Source: Rickettsia canadensis str. McKiel (lineage in GTDB: Bacteria; Pseudomonadota; Alphaproteobacteria; Rickettsiales; Rickettsiaceae). From it: 64,000 nucleotides of DNA. The notes below the pieces were generated by a model. The model did no database searches. It was not told the DNA's origin and worked only from the letters and a program-made list of their open reading frames with translations. Position 1 is the stretch's first letter. Each line of letters begins with the position of its first letter. The stretch covers positions 821,501 to 885,500 of the forward strand of contig NC_009879.1 of assembly GCF_000014345.1 (NCBI RefSeq). Reading direction: 5' to 3'. The position numbers were made by a program, and so were the translations under genes. Below, piece after piece: positions 48,099-59,198 of the stretch.

Positions 48099-48560
48099 CT
48101 ATAACAACTTGCCACCTGCTTGCTCAATGAAATCCTTAGCTTTAGAAGAATATGCATCTAATTTTAATGATAGAGGAGTAGCAAAATCATCACTACACAG
48201 AGATAATAATTTCACTAATTTCTTATTGTTTTTATTATTAACTACTCCGGCTTCTATCAATTTTTCCTTAGTAATAATATCAGCAACACTTAAACGCCCA
48301 TCGGCTAATGCTACTTCAATATTGTAAATATTTACTATATTGTATTTTTTAGTTGAAATACAATTAAATCCTCTTTTAGGTAGTCTTTTTATTATAGGTG
48401 TTTGACCACCTTCAAAACCTTTTATTGCAACGCCGGATCTAGATTTTTGACCTTTAATTCCTCTACCGCCGGTTTTTCCTTTACCACTACCAATACCACG
48501 TGCTATTCTTTTCTTCCTTTTTTTAGCACCTATATTATTATATAATTCATTTAATTTCAT
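48099..48560 (-). CDS. rplO: 50S ribosomal protein L15
   Basis: 153 residues. [20 protein letters not shown] and [20 protein letters not shown] are the Gly/Lys-rich N-terminus of L15, followed by [19 protein letters not shown]. The globular C-terminal half is Leu/Ala-rich ([14 protein letters not shown]). Thirteen bases follow rpmD. Confidence 0.97.
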   Translation of the reverse strand: MKLNELYNNIGAKKRKKRIARGIGSGKGKTGGRGIKGQKSRSGVAIKGFEGGQTPIIKRLPKRGFNCISTKKYNIVNIYNIEVALADGRLSVADIITKEKLIEAGVVNNKNNKKLVKLLSLCSDDFATPLSLKLDAYSSKAKDFIEQAGGKLL

Positions 48561-48573
48561 TTAAAAACTCTAA

Positions 48574-48765
48574 TTACATATTTTCTATTTTTAATAAATG
48601 CTTTACTTTTTCAACCATTCCTTTGATGGAATTAGTATTTTTAAGAATAACAGTCTTATTAATTTTGTTTAAACCAAGCCCAACTAACGTCAATCTTTGA
48701 TCATACTTACGACCTATAGCACTTTTAACTTGGGTAATTTTTATATGATTGATATTATTATTCAT
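48574..48765 (-). CDS. rpmD: 50S ribosomal protein L30
   Basis: 63 residues with the L30 pattern [20 protein letters not shown], then [20 protein letters not shown]. It lies between rpsE (34-base gap) and rplO, its standard spc-operon location. Confidence 0.96.
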   Translation of the reverse strand: MNNNINHIKITQVKSAIGRKYDQRLTLVGLGLNKINKTVILKNTNSIKGMVEKVKHLLKIENM

Positions 48766-48799
48766 AACTTCACCTTACTTCACAATGTTATTCATTAAC

Positions 48800-49318
48800 T
48801 TAAACATCATAAGATTTTACAGATATTTCATTTACTCTTTTATCTCTTCTCATAGCAATAGATTTTGGTGATGCCAGTTTATTTAATGCATCAAATGTTG
48901 CAGAAATCATTGCATAAACATTCGTTGAACCTATTGATTTAGCAACAATATCATGAACACCTAAAGAATGAAAAATTGCTCTCATAGACCCTCCGGCTAT
49001 AACACCTGTACCTGCTTTAGCTCTTCTTAAAATCACTTTAGCAGCTCCACTTTTACCAATAACATCATGGTGAATAGTCCTATTTTGATATAGAGGCACT
49101 TTCATCATCCTCTTTTTAGCAGCTTGCTTTGCCTTTCCTCGAGCTTCGTTTACTTCTTTAGCTTTTCCGTGTCCTGCTCCGACTCTGCCAGCTTTATCAC
49201 CAACAACCATACAAGCAGAAAAAGCAAATCTTCTACCACCTTTTACGACTTTTGTAATTCTATTTACATCAACTAAAACTTCGCTTAAAGTCTCTTCATT
49301 TTTTTTAACTTTAGACAT
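48800..49318 (-). CDS. rpsE: 30S ribosomal protein S5
   Basis: 172 residues. The double-stranded RNA-binding-like N-terminal domain contains [20 protein letters not shown] and [40 protein letters not shown] and [11 protein letters not shown] follow. S5 helps control decoding fidelity and mRNA entry. It lies between rplR (17 bases) and rpmD (34 bases). Confidence 0.98.
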   Translation of the reverse strand: MSKVKKNEETLSEVLVDVNRITKVVKGGRRFAFSACMVVGDKAGRVGAGHGKAKEVNEARGKAKQAAKKRMMKVPLYQNRTIHHDVIGKSGAAKVILRRAKAGTGVIAGGSMRAIFHSLGVHDIVAKSIGSTNVYAMISATFDALNKLASPKSIAMRRDKRVNEISVKSYDV

Positions 49319-49335
49319 TACTACAACCTTATAAC

Positions 49336-49692
49336 CTAAAATTTTATTTTCTCTCTAGCTGCATCAGCTAGAGCTTTTACAACACCGTGATACTTATATC
49401 CGCCTCTATCGAATACGACTTCTTTTATTCCAGCAGAATCAGCTTTTGTTGCTATTGCTTTACCTACTTTGATAGCATTTTCAATATTACAATGAGATTT
49501 TTTTAATTTTTTAATTTTTGCATCTAAAGTTGAAGCGGAGGCAATCGTTATAGACTTAGAATCATCTATAATTTGTGCATATATATGCCTACATGACTTA
49601 AATATTGATAATCTAACTCTATTAGATGTTTGAGATATTTTATGTCTTATTCTACTTCTTCTTTTTTCAAATTTTAGCTTAGCACTACGCAT
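49336..49692 (-). CDS. rplR: 50S ribosomal protein L18
   Basis: 118 residues; the conserved [20 protein letters not shown] and [20 protein letters not shown] identify L18, which binds 5S rRNA. Fifteen bases follow rplF. The frame is intact. Confidence 0.97.
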   Translation of the reverse strand: MRSAKLKFEKRRSRIRHKISQTSNRVRLSIFKSCRHIYAQIIDDSKSITIASASTLDAKIKKLKKSHCNIENAIKVGKAIATKADSAGIKEVVFDRGGYKYHGVVKALADAAREKIKF

Positions 49693-49707
49693 ATTTAACT
49701 CTTAAAT

Positions 49708-50241
49708 TTAATTTTTCTTACCTTCTTTACGTGGTATAAATTGATTTTCAAATCTAATTCCTTTTCCTTTATAAGGTTCAGGCGGTCTCTGTTTTATAAT
49801 AATTGAAGCAAATTGTCCTAACTTTTCTTTATCTATGCCCTCAAGAATAATAATATTTTGCTTAGGCACATCTATTTTAATATCTGGAGGTATTTCAATT
49901 TTTGTATTATGACTTTTCGCAAGCATTAAATTTAAATATTTACCTTTTACCATTGCCCTATAACCGACACCGTTAACTTCAAGTTTAAGTTGAAACCCTT
50001 CTTTAACGCCAGTAACCATATTCGATATTATGCTCCTTGCAGTACCCCACATAGCACGTGCATTTTTACTTACGGCTAAAGGTTTGACTAAAAGCTTGTT
50101 TTCTGCCAATAAAACTACTATATTACCTTTAAAAGTTTTTGATAATTCACCTTTAGGTCCGGATATTCTTACTTCTAAATCATTTAAACTAACTTTCACA
50201 CCTTCAGGTATAGTAATCGGCAATTTTCCAATACGTGACAT
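49708..50241 (-). CDS. rplF: 50S ribosomal protein L6
   Basis: 177 residues, two tandem L6 domains: [17 protein letters not shown]..., [20 protein letters not shown], and the C-terminal [21 protein letters not shown]6 lies at the factor-binding stalk base. Eight bases separate it from rpsH. Confidence 0.98.
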   Translation of the reverse strand: MSRIGKLPITIPEGVKVSLNDLEVRISGPKGELSKTFKGNIVVLLAENKLLVKPLAVSKNARAMWGTARSIISNMVTGVKEGFQLKLEVNGVGYRAMVKGKYLNLMLAKSHNTKIEIPPDIKIDVPKQNIIILEGIDKEKLGQFASIIIKQRPPEPYKGKGIRFENQFIPRKEGKKN

Positions 50242-50249
50242 TTTTTACC

Positions 50250-50648
50250 TTAAAATACTTTACAAATTACTTCGCCGCCGACATTTTTAATATGAGCTTC
50301 TCTATCAGACATAACACCGTAAGGTGTAGAAAGAATATATATACCCATATTATTATAATATCCTTTCAAATCTTTAATAGCAGAATATACTCTTTTTCCA
50401 GGCTTTGATACTCTATGAATTTCACATATAGAAGCATCACCATTAACAGAGTATTTTAAAGCTACCTCAGTATAACTAATATTATTTTTGTGAGTAATTA
50501 TATAATCCTTTATATAACCTTCTTTTTGTAAAACATCTAAAATTGAAGTTTTAATTTTAGAACTAGGAAAAGAAACATTTATCAATTTACTTTTATAAGC
50601 ATTTCTAATTCTAGTTAACATATCTGCTACATTATCCGTCATTGACAT
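50250..50648 (-). CDS. rpsH: 30S ribosomal protein S8
   Basis: 132 residues. [20 protein letters not shown] and the C-terminal [20 protein letters not shown] with GGEVICKVF are the S8 signatures. S8 binds 16S rRNA helix 21 and, in enterobacteria, represses the spc operon; no such site could be verified here. Confidence 0.98.
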   Translation of the reverse strand: MSMTDNVADMLTRIRNAYKSKLINVSFPSSKIKTSILDVLQKEGYIKDYIITHKNNISYTEVALKYSVNGDASICEIHRVSKPGKRVYSAIKDLKGYYNNMGIYILSTPYGVMSDREAHIKNVGGEVICKVF

Positions 50649-50667
50649 ATTATTTACCTATCGACTT

Positions 50668-50973
50668 TTACCAACTTGACTTAACTACACCGGGAACTAC
50701 GCCTCTACCTATTAATTCCCTAAGCTTATTCCTCGATATACCAAATTTTCTTGTAACACCTCTTGGTCTACCTGTCAACTCACACCTATTTCTTATTCTA
50801 GTAGGTGATGAATTTCTAGGTAATTGTGCCAGCAACATTACCAAAGAAAAACGCTCTTCTAATGAAATATTTTTATCATAAATTTTACTTTTTAGTGCTA
50901 CACGTTTATTATGCAAACTTTGTGATTTTTTTTTCCTACTTTCGTTTTTTTTTATCAAACTTACTTTTGCCAT
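50668..50973 (-). CDS. rpsN: 30S ribosomal protein S14
   Basis: 101 residues from the ATG at 50971-50973 ([20 protein letters not shown]). A longer in-frame start would add 30 hydrophobic residues derived from the rplE end and is rejected. The C-terminal [20 protein letters not shown] and KSSW end are typical. It is the long, zinc-independent form, lacking the paired CxxC motifs. Confidence 0.96.
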   Translation of the reverse strand: MAKVSLIKKNESRKKKSQSLHNKRVALKSKIYDKNISLEERFSLVMLLAQLPRNSSPTRIRNRCELTGRPRGVTRKFGISRNKLRELIGRGVVPGVVKSSW

Positions 50974-50983
50974 TATATATATC

Positions 50984-51529
50984 CTAAAAATTATTATAAA
51001 AAGGGAAATTAAACCCTGACAATAAAAATTTACTTTCTTTATCCGTTTTAGCAGATGTAACAATTGTAATATCCATACCCCTTATTGTATCAATTTTATC
51101 ATAATTAATTTCAGGGAATACTATCTGCTCTTTTAATCCAAAAGTAAAATTTCCTTTACCGTCAAAACTTTTATAAGAAAAACCGCGAAACTCTTTAACA
51201 CGAGGTAATGCAACAATTACTAGTCTTTCTAAAAAATCATACATTCTGTCTTTACGTAATGTAACCTTACAGCCTATTTTCATATTTTCACGTAACTTAA
51301 AGGTTGCAATAGATTTTCTTGCTAACGTTACAACTGGCTTCTGACCCGAAATCAAAGTAAGATCATTTACTGCATTATTAATTACTTTAGAATCGGCTAT
51401 TGCTTCCCCTACTCCCATATTTATAACAACTTTCTTAATTTGTGGTATTGCGTGTTTATTTTTATAAGAAAATTCTTTTTGTAAGTTTTCAATAATTTCT
51501 TGCTGATATAATTCTTTAAATCGTAACAT
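50984..51529 (-). CDS. rplE: 50S ribosomal protein L5
   Basis: 181 residues. [40 protein letters not shown] and [20 protein letters not shown] identify L5, a 5S rRNA-binding protein contacting P-site tRNA. Its ATG overlaps the last base of the rplX stop codon. Ten bases before rpsN. Confidence 0.98.
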   Translation of the reverse strand: MLRFKELYQQEIIENLQKEFSYKNKHAIPQIKKVVINMGVGEAIADSKVINNAVNDLTLISGQKPVVTLARKSIATFKLRENMKIGCKVTLRKDRMYDFLERLVIVALPRVKEFRGFSYKSFDGKGNFTFGLKEQIVFPEINYDKIDTIRGMDITIVTSAKTDKESKFLLSGFNFPFYNNF

Positions 51530-51858
51530 TATTTACCTTCCTTACCGATAATTTCGCCTGACTTCTTTGCTACTCTAACCTTAGAACCATCTTCTAAGAA
51601 TTTAAAAACTACTTTGGTAGGTCTACCGGTTTTTGGATCGATATGTGCAATATTTGAGATATGTATAGGTAATTCTTTAGTTCTTATTCCACCTTCACTC
51701 ATTTGATTAGGCTTAGTATGCTTTTTTACTAAATTTACTCCAGCAACAATTACTTTACTGTCTTCAGGAAAAACTTTTAATATCTTACCTTTTTTTCCTT
51801 TGTGCTTTCCGGTAATAACAATAACTTCATCACCTTTCTTTACTTTTAATTTAATCAT
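51529..51858 (-). CDS. rplX: 50S ribosomal protein L24
   Basis: 109 residues. The KOW motif is visible in [32 protein letters not shown] follows. L24 initiates 50S assembly. It starts directly after the rplN stop and shares one base with rplE. Confidence 0.97.
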   Translation of the reverse strand: MIKLKVKKGDEVIVITGKHKGKKGKILKVFPEDSKVIVAGVNLVKKHTKPNQMSEGGIRTKELPIHISNIAHIDPKTGRPTKVVFKFLEDGSKVRVAKKSGEIIGKEGK

Positions 51859-52227
51859 TTATAATACTTCCTCTGCAAGCGACATTATTCTAACATATTT
51901 TTTTGCTCTCAGTTCTCTTGTAACAGGGCCAAAAACTCTAGTACCGATGGGTTCGTCTTGTTTATTCAAAAGCACCAATGCGTTTTTATCAAATTTTATT
52001 GTACTACCATCAGGTCTTACTACTCCAGTCTTTGTACGAACTATCACACCTTTATAAACATCACCCTTTTTAACCTTACCACCAGGTATAGCTTCTTTAA
52101 CAGATATAACTATAACATCGCCTAGCTTGGCTACCATATGGTGAGAGCCACCTAAAACTTTAATACACATAACTTTTTTAGCACCGGAATTATCTGCAAC
52201 TTCCAAGATACTCTGCATTTGAATCAT
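51859..52227 (-). CDS. rplN: 50S ribosomal protein L14
   Basis: 122 residues beginning [20 protein letters not shown], the conserved L14 opening; later [20 protein letters not shown] and [20 protein letters not shown]. It lies 72 bases downstream of rpsQ, the largest gap inside this part of the operon. Confidence 0.98.
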   Translation of the reverse strand: MIQMQSILEVADNSGAKKVMCIKVLGGSHHMVAKLGDVIVISVKEAIPGGKVKKGDVYKGVIVRTKTGVVRPDGSTIKFDKNALVLLNKQDEPIGTRVFGPVTRELRAKKYVRIMSLAEEVL

Positions 52228-52299
52228 AAACTACTTCCAATTTTTATACACGAGAGATAAAATAAACAACCTACCTTATAAAGTCAAAGATTAAAAACT

Positions 52300-52533
52300 T
52301 TATTTTCCATTTACCACTATCCATGTTTTGGTTTTTGAGATAGGACGACTTTCAATTATACTAACTTTATCTCCTTCTTGATATCTATTTTCTGAATCAT
52401 GAGCAGCATATTTTTTAGATACTTTCACGAATTTTTTATAAATAGGATGCTTGAATTTTCTTTCTACTTTTACTGTAACAGTCTTATCAGCTTTTGAACT
52501 TATAACCACGCCTTGTAACACTCTTTTTGGCAT
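52300..52533 (-). CDS. rpsQ: 30S ribosomal protein S17
   Basis: 77 residues from the ATG at 52531-52533 ([20 protein letters not shown]), with a GAGG site about nine bases upstream. An ATG five codons earlier lies within the end of rpmC and is less likely. The OB-fold core ([31 protein letters not shown]) is typical. One base follows the rpmC stop. Confidence 0.96.
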   Translation of the reverse strand: MPKRVLQGVVISSKADKTVTVKVERKFKHPIYKKFVKVSKKYAAHDSENRYQEGDKVSIIESRPISKTKTWIVVNGK

Positions 52534-52534
52534 T

Positions 52535-52750
52535 TTAATATTCCTCACTATTAGATCTTTTTGTTAACTCAGTTTTAATACGTGCTATAGACTTTTTAAC
52601 TAACGAAAACCTACTAGTATTTTTTAACTCACCTAAAGCTTGCTGAAATCTTAAATTAAATAATTCTTTCTTTAAAAGATTAAGCTTTTTATAAAGCTCT
52701 TCTATTGTTTCAGTAGATAACTTACTTCTTAATAATTTCAAATCATTCAT
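52535..52750 (-). CDS. rpmC: 50S ribosomal protein L29
   Basis: 71 residues, two long helices ([20 protein letters not shown], then [20 protein letters not shown]). L29 sits at the tunnel exit. The start overlaps rplP by eight bases, indicating coupled translation. Confidence 0.97.
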   Translation of the reverse strand: MNDLKLLRSKLSTETIEELYKKLNLLKKELFNLRFQQALGELKNTSRFSLVKKSIARIKTELTKRSNSEEY

Positions 52751-53153
52751 AACGTCTCACTATCCTTGTTCTAACAGGTAATTTTGTACTTGCAAGTTCC
52801 AAAGCTCTAATTGCAATATTTTCTTCTACCCCTGCAATTTCAAACATAATTCTTCCAGGTGCAACTCTAACTGCAAAAAATTCAGGAGAACCTTTACCTT
52901 TACCCATTCTTACTTCGGCAGGCTTTTTAGAAACGGGGACATCTGGAAAAATGCGAATCCATAATCTTCCTTGCCTTTTCATACATCTAGTAGCAGCTTT
53001 TCTTCCTGCTTCTATTTGTCTTGCAGTAACACGCCAACTGTCTATAGATTTTAGACCAAATGATCCAAAAGCAAGTGTTGTCCCTGCTTTTGCTTTTGAA
53101 ACAACTCTACCCTTATGAGCTTTTCTAAATCTTTGTTTTTTCGGAGCTAACAT
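52743..53153 (-). CDS. rplP: 50S ribosomal protein L16
   Basis: 136 residues: [40 protein letters not shown] and [20 protein letters not shown] are diagnostic. L16 binds the peptidyl-transferase region and helps place A-site tRNA. It follows rpsC after 14 bases. Confidence 0.98.
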   Translation of the reverse strand: MLAPKKQRFRKAHKGRVVSKAKAGTTLAFGSFGLKSIDSWRVTARQIEAGRKAATRCMKRQGRLWIRIFPDVPVSKKPAEVRMGKGKGSPEFFAVRVAPGRIMFEIAGVEENIAIRALELASTKLPVRTRIVRRYE

Positions 53154-53167
53154 TTTAGTACTTAAAA

Positions 53168-53821
53168 TTAATTATATCTTTTATTTGCTGTATATTCACC
53201 TTTATAAATCCACACTTTAACCCCTATCACTCCATAAGTAGTTATAGCCTCAGCTGTCGAATAATCAATATCAGCTCTTAAAGTATGTAACGGCATTCTT
53301 CCTTCTATATACCACTCAGTTCTAGCAATTTCAGCACCTCCAAGCCGTCCTGAACAACTAACTCTTATACCTTGTCCACCTTGTTTAAATGAAGCCTGAA
53401 TTGCTGTTTTCATGGCTTTTCTAAAAGAAACTCTTTTTTCAAGCTGCAATGCTATAGTTTGAGCTACTATAGCAGCATCTATATTAAACTTTCTAACTTC
53501 ATGAATATTTATATAAACTTCTTGTAAATAAGTCATTTTCTCAATAGCTTTTTTTAGCTTATCAATTTCATTACCACTTCTACCAATAATTACATTTGGT
53601 TTCTTGGCATTAATATTAATGATAATACTTTTGTTAGAAGGACGTTCGATTAAAACTCTGCTAATCTGAGCTTGATTAAAACTATTATTTATTAAATCTC
53701 TAATTTTTAAATCTTGTATAAAAAGAGTTTTATAATGTTTTTCTGCATATAATACGGAATCCCAACCTTTAATTAAAGTCGGCCCAACTCTAAAACCATG
53801 TGCACAAACTTTCTGCCCCAT
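53168..53821 (-). CDS. rpsC: 30S ribosomal protein S3
   Basis: 217 residues. [20 protein letters not shown], the KH-type RNA-binding region with [17 protein letters not shown], and the C-terminal [20 protein letters not shown] are all present. S3 lines the mRNA entry channel. One base separates it from rplV. Confidence 0.98.
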   Translation of the reverse strand: MGQKVCAHGFRVGPTLIKGWDSVLYAEKHYKTLFIQDLKIRDLINNSFNQAQISRVLIERPSNKSIIININAKKPNVIIGRSGNEIDKLKKAIEKMTYLQEVYINIHEVRKFNIDAAIVAQTIALQLEKRVSFRKAMKTAIQASFKQGGQGIRVSCSGRLGGAEIARTEWYIEGRMPLHTLRADIDYSTAEAITTYGVIGVKVWIYKGEYTANKRYN

Positions 53822-53822
53822 T

Positions 53823-54182
53823 CTAATTATCCTCTTTTTCTGTAACAGTTATATAAAGATTACTAAAAAACTTATTTATTCTAGTTGCTCTTCCTTTTGC
53901 TCTCGGCATAACTCTTTTCATTACTAAAGCCTTACCTACCGTCGCTTTAGTAACAACCAACCTATCTATATCTAGACCTAAGTTATTTTCGGCATTTGCA
54001 ATAGCAGATTGTAAGCAAGTTTTTACAACTTTTGCAATTCTTTTAGGAGAGAAAGTCAACTGTACTAATGCTTCAGATACTTTCATATTTCTAATAAAAG
54101 CCGCAACTAAATTTAACTTTCTTGGACTTACTCTAATAGATTTAGCTTTTGCTGTAGCAAAATTTTTGTTTTCCTGTACCAT
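53823..54182 (-). CDS. rplV: 50S ribosomal protein L22
   Basis: 119 residues; [20 protein letters not shown] and [20 protein letters not shown] with a beta-hairpin that reaches the exit tunnel. Eight bases follow rpsS. The frame is intact. Confidence 0.97.
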   Translation of the reverse strand: MVQENKNFATAKAKSIRVSPRKLNLVAAFIRNMKVSEALVQLTFSPKRIAKVVKTCLQSAIANAENNLGLDIDRLVVTKATVGKALVMKRVMPRAKGRATRINKFFSNLYITVTEKEDN

Positions 54183-54190
54183 ATAAATTT

Positions 54191-54469
54191 TTATTTTCTT
54201 TTGACTTTCTTATCTGCTCCATGACCATAAAATGTTCTAGTAGGAGCAAATTCACCTAATTTTCTTCCAACCATTTCCTCATTTACAGAAACTGGAATAA
54301 ATTTATTTCCATTATGAACAGAAAAGGTAAACCCTACAAAAATGGGTAAAATTGTTGATCTTCTAGACCAAGTTTTAATCATCTCAGATTTACCTGATTC
54401 CATTAATTTTTGAACTTTCTTGATTAAATAACCGTCTACAAAAGGCCCTTTCCATATTGAACGTGCCAT
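54191..54469 (-). CDS. rpsS: 30S ribosomal protein S19
   Basis: 92 residues: [40 protein letters not shown] and [20 protein letters not shown]. It binds the head of the 30S subunit with S13. 24 bases follow rplB. Confidence 0.98.
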   Translation of the reverse strand: MARSIWKGPFVDGYLIKKVQKLMESGKSEMIKTWSRRSTILPIFVGFTFSVHNGNKFIPVSVNEEMVGRKLGEFAPTRTFYGHGADKKVKRK

Positions 54470-54493
54470 ACTAATACCTAATTAATTTAGAAT

Positions 54494-55315
54494 CTATTTT
54501 CTTTTCTTTACAATAAATTTTGAAGTACGTTTATTTTTACGTGTCTTCTTACCCTTTGTCGGGAATCCCCAAGGAGTAACAGGATGGCGTCCTCCTGAAG
54601 TTTTACCTTCACCACCACCATGAGGGTGATCTACAGGATTCATTGCTACACCTCGAACATGCGGTCTCCAACCGAGCCATCTATTTCTACCTGCTTTGCC
54701 TAAATTAATATTTTTTTGATCCGGGTTAGATATACTACCTATAGTAGCTTTACAATCTAAAGGTATCAACCTAAATTCACCTGATCTTAATTTAATCTGA
54801 GCATATCCTGAATCTTTACCTACTAAATCTACTGAAGTACCTGCAGACCTTGCAATTTGACCACCTTTACCAACTTTCATTTCAACATTATGTACAGTAG
54901 TACCGATAGGAATAAACTTTAAAGGTAAACAATTTCCTATTTTTATATCAGCATCTTGACTTGATATTACTTTATCACCTACAGATAATTTTTGCGGTGC
55001 TAAAATATAAGAATATTGCCCATCTTCATATTTTATTAAAGCAATAAAAGCAGTTCTATTAGGATCATACTCTATTCTTTCAACAACGGCAGAAATATCT
55101 ATTTTATTTCTTTTAAAATCAATAATACGATATAATTTTTTGTGTCCTCCTCCTCTATGCCAAGAAGTAATTCTACCATGATTATTTCGTCCACCGGTTT
55201 TAGATATACCTTTGGTCAAAGATTTAAACGGTCTGCCTTTCCATACACTAGTTTTATCAACTTGAACTAGCGCTCTAAGAGAAGGAGTAATTGGATTAAA
55301 GTTTTTTAAAGCCAT
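54494..55315 (-). CDS. rplB: 50S ribosomal protein L2
   Basis: 273 residues. [40 protein letters not shown] and the C-terminal [20 protein letters not shown], with the conserved His used in subunit association and peptidyl transfer. It starts right after rplW. No anomaly. Confidence 0.98.
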   Translation of the reverse strand: MALKNFNPITPSLRALVQVDKTSVWKGRPFKSLTKGISKTGGRNNHGRITSWHRGGGHKKLYRIIDFKRNKIDISAVVERIEYDPNRTAFIALIKYEDGQYSYILAPQKLSVGDKVISSQDADIKIGNCLPLKFIPIGTTVHNVEMKVGKGGQIARSAGTSVDLVGKDSGYAQIKLRSGEFRLIPLDCKATIGSISNPDQKNINLGKAGRNRWLGWRPHVRGVAMNPVDHPHGGGEGKTSGGRHPVTPWGFPTKGKKTRKNKRTSKFIVKKRK

Positions 55316-55612
55316 TTATTTAATTCCTCCGGCAAAATCGATATTATTGTCTTTTTCTAATGTAACAATAGCTTTCTTTCTATTGATTTGAGTCCCTATA
55401 ATTCCTTTAAATCTTTTGTTCTTACCTTTAACGTTTAAAATATTTACTTTTTTTACTTTTACTTTAAATATTTCTTCTATAGCCTTTTTAACAGTAAGTT
55501 TTGCAGCAAATTTATCTACATAAAAAGCATACTTATTTTGTTCTGAAAGAGCCGTAGTTTTTTCTGTAATAATAGGTTTTCTAATTAAATCATAATATTT
55601 ATAAGAACTCAT
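55316..55612 (-). CDS. rplW: 50S ribosomal protein L23
   Basis: 98 residues with YYDLIRKPIITEKTTALSEQ and AFYVDKFAAKLTVKKAIEEI, the L23 pattern. L23 is the docking site for trigger factor and signal recognition particle at the tunnel exit. It overlaps the rplD stop by four bases. Confidence 0.97.
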   Translation of the reverse strand: MSSYKYYDLIRKPIITEKTTALSEQNKYAFYVDKFAAKLTVKKAIEEIFKVKVKKVNILNVKGKNKRFKGIIGTQINRKKAIVTLEKDNNIDFAGGIK

Positions 55613-56232
55613 CTTAACCTCTCTTCTAAAACGTTCACTGCTTCTTGTGATAATAGGACATATTCATGTCGTATTATATCATAAACATTTGCTCCTATTT
55701 GTGGAACAATCACGGTATTATAAATATTTTTTGCAGCTAAAGAAAAATTAATATCTACTTCGTTTCCATCTATTACAAAGAAACTTTGCCCTTGAAATTT
55801 GTTTAATATATTTACAAGAAAAGAAGTTTTAGGCTTATCTAGCTTTAAAGAATCTATTACCAATAATTTTCCTTCAGCGAATTTCTCAGATAAAGCATGA
55901 ATTAAACCCAGTTTTCGTACTTTTTTAGGTAATTGTGTTGCATGACTACGTACTATAGGTCCGTGAGCTAAACCACCACCACGCATTTGTACCGATCTAA
56001 GTGAACCTTGTCTTGCATTACCTGTACCTTTTTGCTTAAAAGGCTTTTTTGTGGTTCCTGATACTTCTGATACTGTTTTAGTTTTGTGGTTACCAGACAT
56101 TGCTTTAGCTCTCTGCCAATCAATAACCTGCTTTATTATATCATCTCTGATAAATTCAACAGCAAATATATCTTTATTTAAGCTAATCTCACCAACTTCT
56201 TCATTAGCAAGACTTAATATTTTAGTCTTCAT
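55609..56232 (-). CDS. rplD: 50S ribosomal protein L4
   Basis: 207 residues; the tunnel loop KPFKQKGTGNARQGSLRSVQ and RGGGLAHGPIVRSHATQLPK are conserved. In enterobacteria L4 represses the S10 operon; here it is separated from rplC by a 109-base AT-rich gap, unusually long for this operon, in which I see no clear structure. Confidence 0.97.
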   Translation of the reverse strand: MKTKILSLANEEVGEISLNKDIFAVEFIRDDIIKQVIDWQRAKAMSGNHKTKTVSEVSGTTKKPFKQKGTGNARQGSLRSVQMRGGGLAHGPIVRSHATQLPKKVRKLGLIHALSEKFAEGKLLVIDSLKLDKPKTSFLVNILNKFQGQSFFVIDGNEVDINFSLAAKNIYNTVIVPQIGANVYDIIRHEYVLLSQEAVNVLEERLR

Positions 56233-56341
56233 CTTTATTTAACCTTATACAGTTATATAAAACTTTTATATAACTAAATTATTGCATAGCATTTTGTTAA
56301 CTTAATAATCTTTAACATTAACAAACATGTCTCAATATATA

Positions 56342-56989
56342 TTATATAGTTATTGAAATCTTTTTTATTGCATCTTTTATTGAAAGATACGAATTTTTGT
56401 GACCGGGTATACTACCCTGAATCATAATAAGCTTACGGTCTTTATCAACAGCAAATATTTTCAAATTTTGAATAGTAACTTGGTTACATCCCATATGACC
56501 GGCCATTTTTTTGCCTTTAAAAACCTTTCCTGGATCTTGTCTTTGCCCTGTAGAACCGTGCGAACGATGGGATATCGAAACACCATGAGAAGCCTCAAGA
56601 CCTCTAAAATTATGTCTTTTCATGCTACCGGCGAATCCTTTACCTATAGTAATTGCCGTTATATCCACAAACTGTCCTGCCATAAAATGGTCTACTTCTA
56701 GACTTGCTGCTACATCAATAAAATTCTCTTCAGAAATTCTAAATTCTTTTAATTTAGTTTTAGGAGATATTTTAGCATTAGCAAAAACCTGTTTCATAGG
56801 TTTGGTTACTCTAGATATTTTTTTATCTTTTACACCAATAACCAAAGCATTATATCCATGTTTTTCCAGAGTTTTATGCCCTACTACTTGACAATCATCA
56901 ACTTTTACTAATGTTAAAGCAATTCTCTCTCCTTTATCATTAAAAACACTAGTCATCCCAATTTTTTGAGCAATTATACCGGTTCTCAT
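56342..56989 (-). CDS. rplC: 50S ribosomal protein L3
   Basis: 215 residues: [40 protein letters not shown] and [21 protein letters not shown]3 nucleates 50S assembly and reaches the peptidyl-transferase centre. Its ATG immediately follows the rpsJ stop. Confidence 0.98.
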   Translation of the reverse strand: MRTGIIAQKIGMTSVFNDKGERIALTLVKVDDCQVVGHKTLEKHGYNALVIGVKDKKISRVTKPMKQVFANAKISPKTKLKEFRISEENFIDVAASLEVDHFMAGQFVDITAITIGKGFAGSMKRHNFRGLEASHGVSISHRSHGSTGQRQDPGKVFKGKKMAGHMGCNQVTIQNLKIFAVDKDRKLIMIQGSIPGHKNSYLSIKDAIKKISITI

Positions 56990-57307
56990 TTATTCCCCAC
57001 TCTCTAATTCAATCACTACATCAACACCTGCTGCTAAATCAACTTTACTTAAAGCATCAACAACCGCCGGATTTGGATCATCTATCACTAATAATCTTTT
57101 ATGCTTTCTAATTTCAAATTGCTCTCTTGACTTCTTATGTACATGAGGAGACCTATTTACAGTAAATCTTTCAATTTTTCTAGGTAAAGGAATAGGACCA
57201 TTAATATTAGCAAACGTTCTTTTAATAGCACTAACTATCTCCTTTGTAGCTTGATCAAGAATACGATGATCAAATGATTTTAAACGAATTTTAATTTTAT
57301 TTTTCAT
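56990..57307 (-). CDS. rpsJ: 30S ribosomal protein S10
   Basis: 105 residues: [40 protein letters not shown] and [20 protein letters not shown]. First ribosomal gene of the S10-spc-alpha superoperon. S10 also serves in Nus-dependent antitermination. It lies 93 bases downstream of tuf, with hairpins in between. Confidence 0.98.
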   Translation of the reverse strand: MKNKIKIRLKSFDHRILDQATKEIVSAIKRTFANINGPIPLPRKIERFTVNRSPHVHKKSREQFEIRKHKRLLVIDDPNPAVVDALSKVDLAAGVDVVIELESGE

Positions 57308-57332
57308 TTAGCAAACCTATGTTTTAAACAGC

Positions 57333-57392
57333 AAGATGTTTAATAGACATCTTAAAATATAAATACCTATTATTAAAATAATAGGTATTTAT
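57333..57392 (-). terminator. Double hairpin between tuf and rpsJ
   Basis: Positions 57359-57392 form a perfect 16-bp inverted repeat (arms ATAAATACCTATTATT and AATAATAGGTATTTAT around two bases). A second stem, AAGATGT with ACATCTT, spans 57333-57353. In the minus-strand transcript they lie just after the tuf stop. The T run is short (ATTTTAAG), so it may attenuate rather than fully end transcription into rpsJ. Confidence 0.65.
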
Positions 57393-57400
57393 AAAATCAA

Positions 57401-58585
57401 TTAATTATTTATTTTAGTTACTACGCCGGCACCCACTGTTCTACCACCTTCACGTATAGAGAATTTTAACCCTTCCTGCATAGCAATTGGTTTAATTAAT
57501 TCCACTGTAAAAGTAGCATTATCTCCAGGCATAACCATCTGCTTATCAGCAGGCAATTTTATTGTACCGGTAACGTCTGTTGTTCTAAAATAGAACTGCG
57601 GACGATAGTCATTAGTAAATGGGGTATGACGTCCACCTTCTTCTTTACTAAGCACATATACTTCAGCTTCAAACTTATCATGCGGTTTTATGCTACCCGG
57701 TTTTGCAAGAACTTGCCCTCTTTCAACTTCTTCTCTTTTTGTACCACGTAGTAATACACCGATATTATCTCCGGCTTGCCCTTCATCAAGCAATTTTCTG
57801 AACATTTCTACACCGGTACAGGTAGTTTTCTGTGTATCTTTTAGACCAACTATTTCAATTTCCTCACCTACCTTAATTATTCCTGACTCTACTCTACCGG
57901 TTACAACAGTACCTCTGCCTGAAATAGAGAACACATCCTCTATCGGCATTAAGAAAGGCTTATCCGTAGCTCTTACAGGCTGCGGTATATAGCTATCTAC
58001 TGCATCCATTAACTCATTAATAGCTTTTTCACCTTCAGGTTTGCCTTCTAAAGCTTGAAGTGCAGAACCTTTAATAATAGGTATTTCATCACCTGGGAAA
58101 CCATATTTTGATAATAATTCCCTTACTTCCATCTCTACTAGTTCTAATAGATCAGGATCATCCACCATATCTACTTTATTTAAGAATACTACCATAGCAG
58201 GTACACCTACCTGTTTTGCTAGTAATATATGTTCTCTTGTTTGAGGCATAGGACCATCAGCAGCAGATACTACTAATATTGCACCGTCCATTTGAGCAGC
58301 ACCTGTGATCATGTTCTTTACATAGTCAGCGTGTCCCGGACAGTCTACGTGTGCATAGTGTCTATTTTTAGTCTCATATTCTACGTGTGCAGTAGAAATA
58401 GTTATACCTCTTTCTTTTTCTTCAGGCGCAGCATCAATTTGATCATACGCTGTAGCTTGTGCTCCACCTGTCTTAGCAAGTACTATAGTTATTGCTGCCG
58501 TTAAGGAAGTTTTACCATGGTCTACGTGACCGATCGTACCTATATTAACGTGCGGTTTAGTTCGTTCAAATTTTGCTTTTGCCAT
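57401..58585 (-). CDS. tuf: Elongation factor Tu
   Basis: 394 residues. It carries aminoacyl-tRNA to the ribosome as a GTP complex. G1 GHVDHGKT (19-26), the [13 protein letters not shown]3 region, the NKVD G4 motif and the C-terminal domains ending [20 protein letters not shown] are all intact. It is not next to fusA or rpsG/rpsL in this window; instead it stands between tRNA-Gly/tRNA-Tyr and rpsJ. That layout has been described for Rickettsia and reflects loss of one tuf copy and a rearranged str operon. Confidence 0.99.
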   Translation of the reverse strand: MAKAKFERTKPHVNIGTIGHVDHGKTSLTAAITIVLAKTGGAQATAYDQIDAAPEEKERGITISTAHVEYETKNRHYAHVDCPGHADYVKNMITGAAQMDGAILVVSAADGPMPQTREHILLAKQVGVPAMVVFLNKVDMVDDPDLLELVEMEVRELLSKYGFPGDEIPIIKGSALQALEGKPEGEKAINELMDAVDSYIPQPVRATDKPFLMPIEDVFSISGRGTVVTGRVESGIIKVGEEIEIVGLKDTQKTTCTGVEMFRKLLDEGQAGDNIGVLLRGTKREEVERGQVLAKPGSIKPHDKFEAEVYVLSKEEGGRHTPFTNDYRPQFYFRTTDVTGTIKLPADKQMVMPGDNATFTVELIKPIAMQEGLKFSIREGGRTVGAGVVTKINN

Positions 58586-58674
58586 ATTATCACTCTCTAC
58601 AATTTTTTAGATTTAATACAAGTTAATTTTTTATAAGTGCATTTTTTGCTAAATTTATTTGTTACCACTCTCTC

Positions 58675-58748
58675 TGGAGCGGGTGATGGGAATCGAACCC
58701 ACACAACCAGCTTGGAAGGCTGGAACTCTACCATTGAGTTACACCCGC
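58675..58748 (-). tRNA. tRNA-Gly (anticodon TCC)
   Basis: 74 bases including CCA. The acceptor GCGGGTG pairs with CACCCGC; D-arm AACTCAATGGTAGAGT; the anticodon stem CCAGC/GCTGG encloses CTTCCAA, anticodon UCC. T-arm GGGTTCGATTCCC. It lies upstream of tuf, as in the tRNA-tuf clusters of many proteobacteria. Confidence 0.97.
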
Positions 58749-58918
58749 ATTGTGGCACTGTTAATAAAATAACTTCAAAGCTATTTTGTTAGCAGTGCTA
58801 TATCAACTTTATTCAGATTTATAAATATACACAATTATGTTTTATTTTTAAATAAAATTAAACATATATACATGAAATTCTTTAAAATAAAATGATATGC
58901 TTCCCTGAACCATTTAAG

Positions 58919-59004
58919 TGGTGGAGGGAGAAGGATTCGAACCTTCGAACGCTTATGCGGGCAGATTTACAGTCTGCTGCCATTGACCACTCGGCCACCC
59001 CTCC
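58919..59004 (-). tRNA. tRNA-Tyr (anticodon GTA)
   Basis: 86 bases including CCA, a class II tRNA with a long variable arm. The acceptor GGAGGGG pairs with CCCTCC-side bases; the anticodon stem GCAGA/TCTGC encloses CTGTAAA, anticodon GUA. T-arm GGTTCGAATCC. It is 170 bp upstream of tRNA-Gly on the same strand. Confidence 0.97.
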
Positions 59005-59198
59005 TAAAGAACTTTACTGTATTAATATAGACTATAATGCACTGTAAAATACAATATTAATTAGTATTAGGACTTAATAAAACTTCTTGCCGAATCATCA
59101 AATAAACAATATAGCAGCTTGCACATTTATTTAGTTGTAACTTTCTATAATAAATAGTAGTTTCTGTCAAGAACAAATTACTAAAGGTTTTCAATAAG

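Noticed and set aside
50974..51063. Upstream ATG for rpsN adding 30 residues
   Set aside because: The extra hydrophobic residues overlap the end of rplE in another frame; MAKVSLIKK is the standard S14 start.
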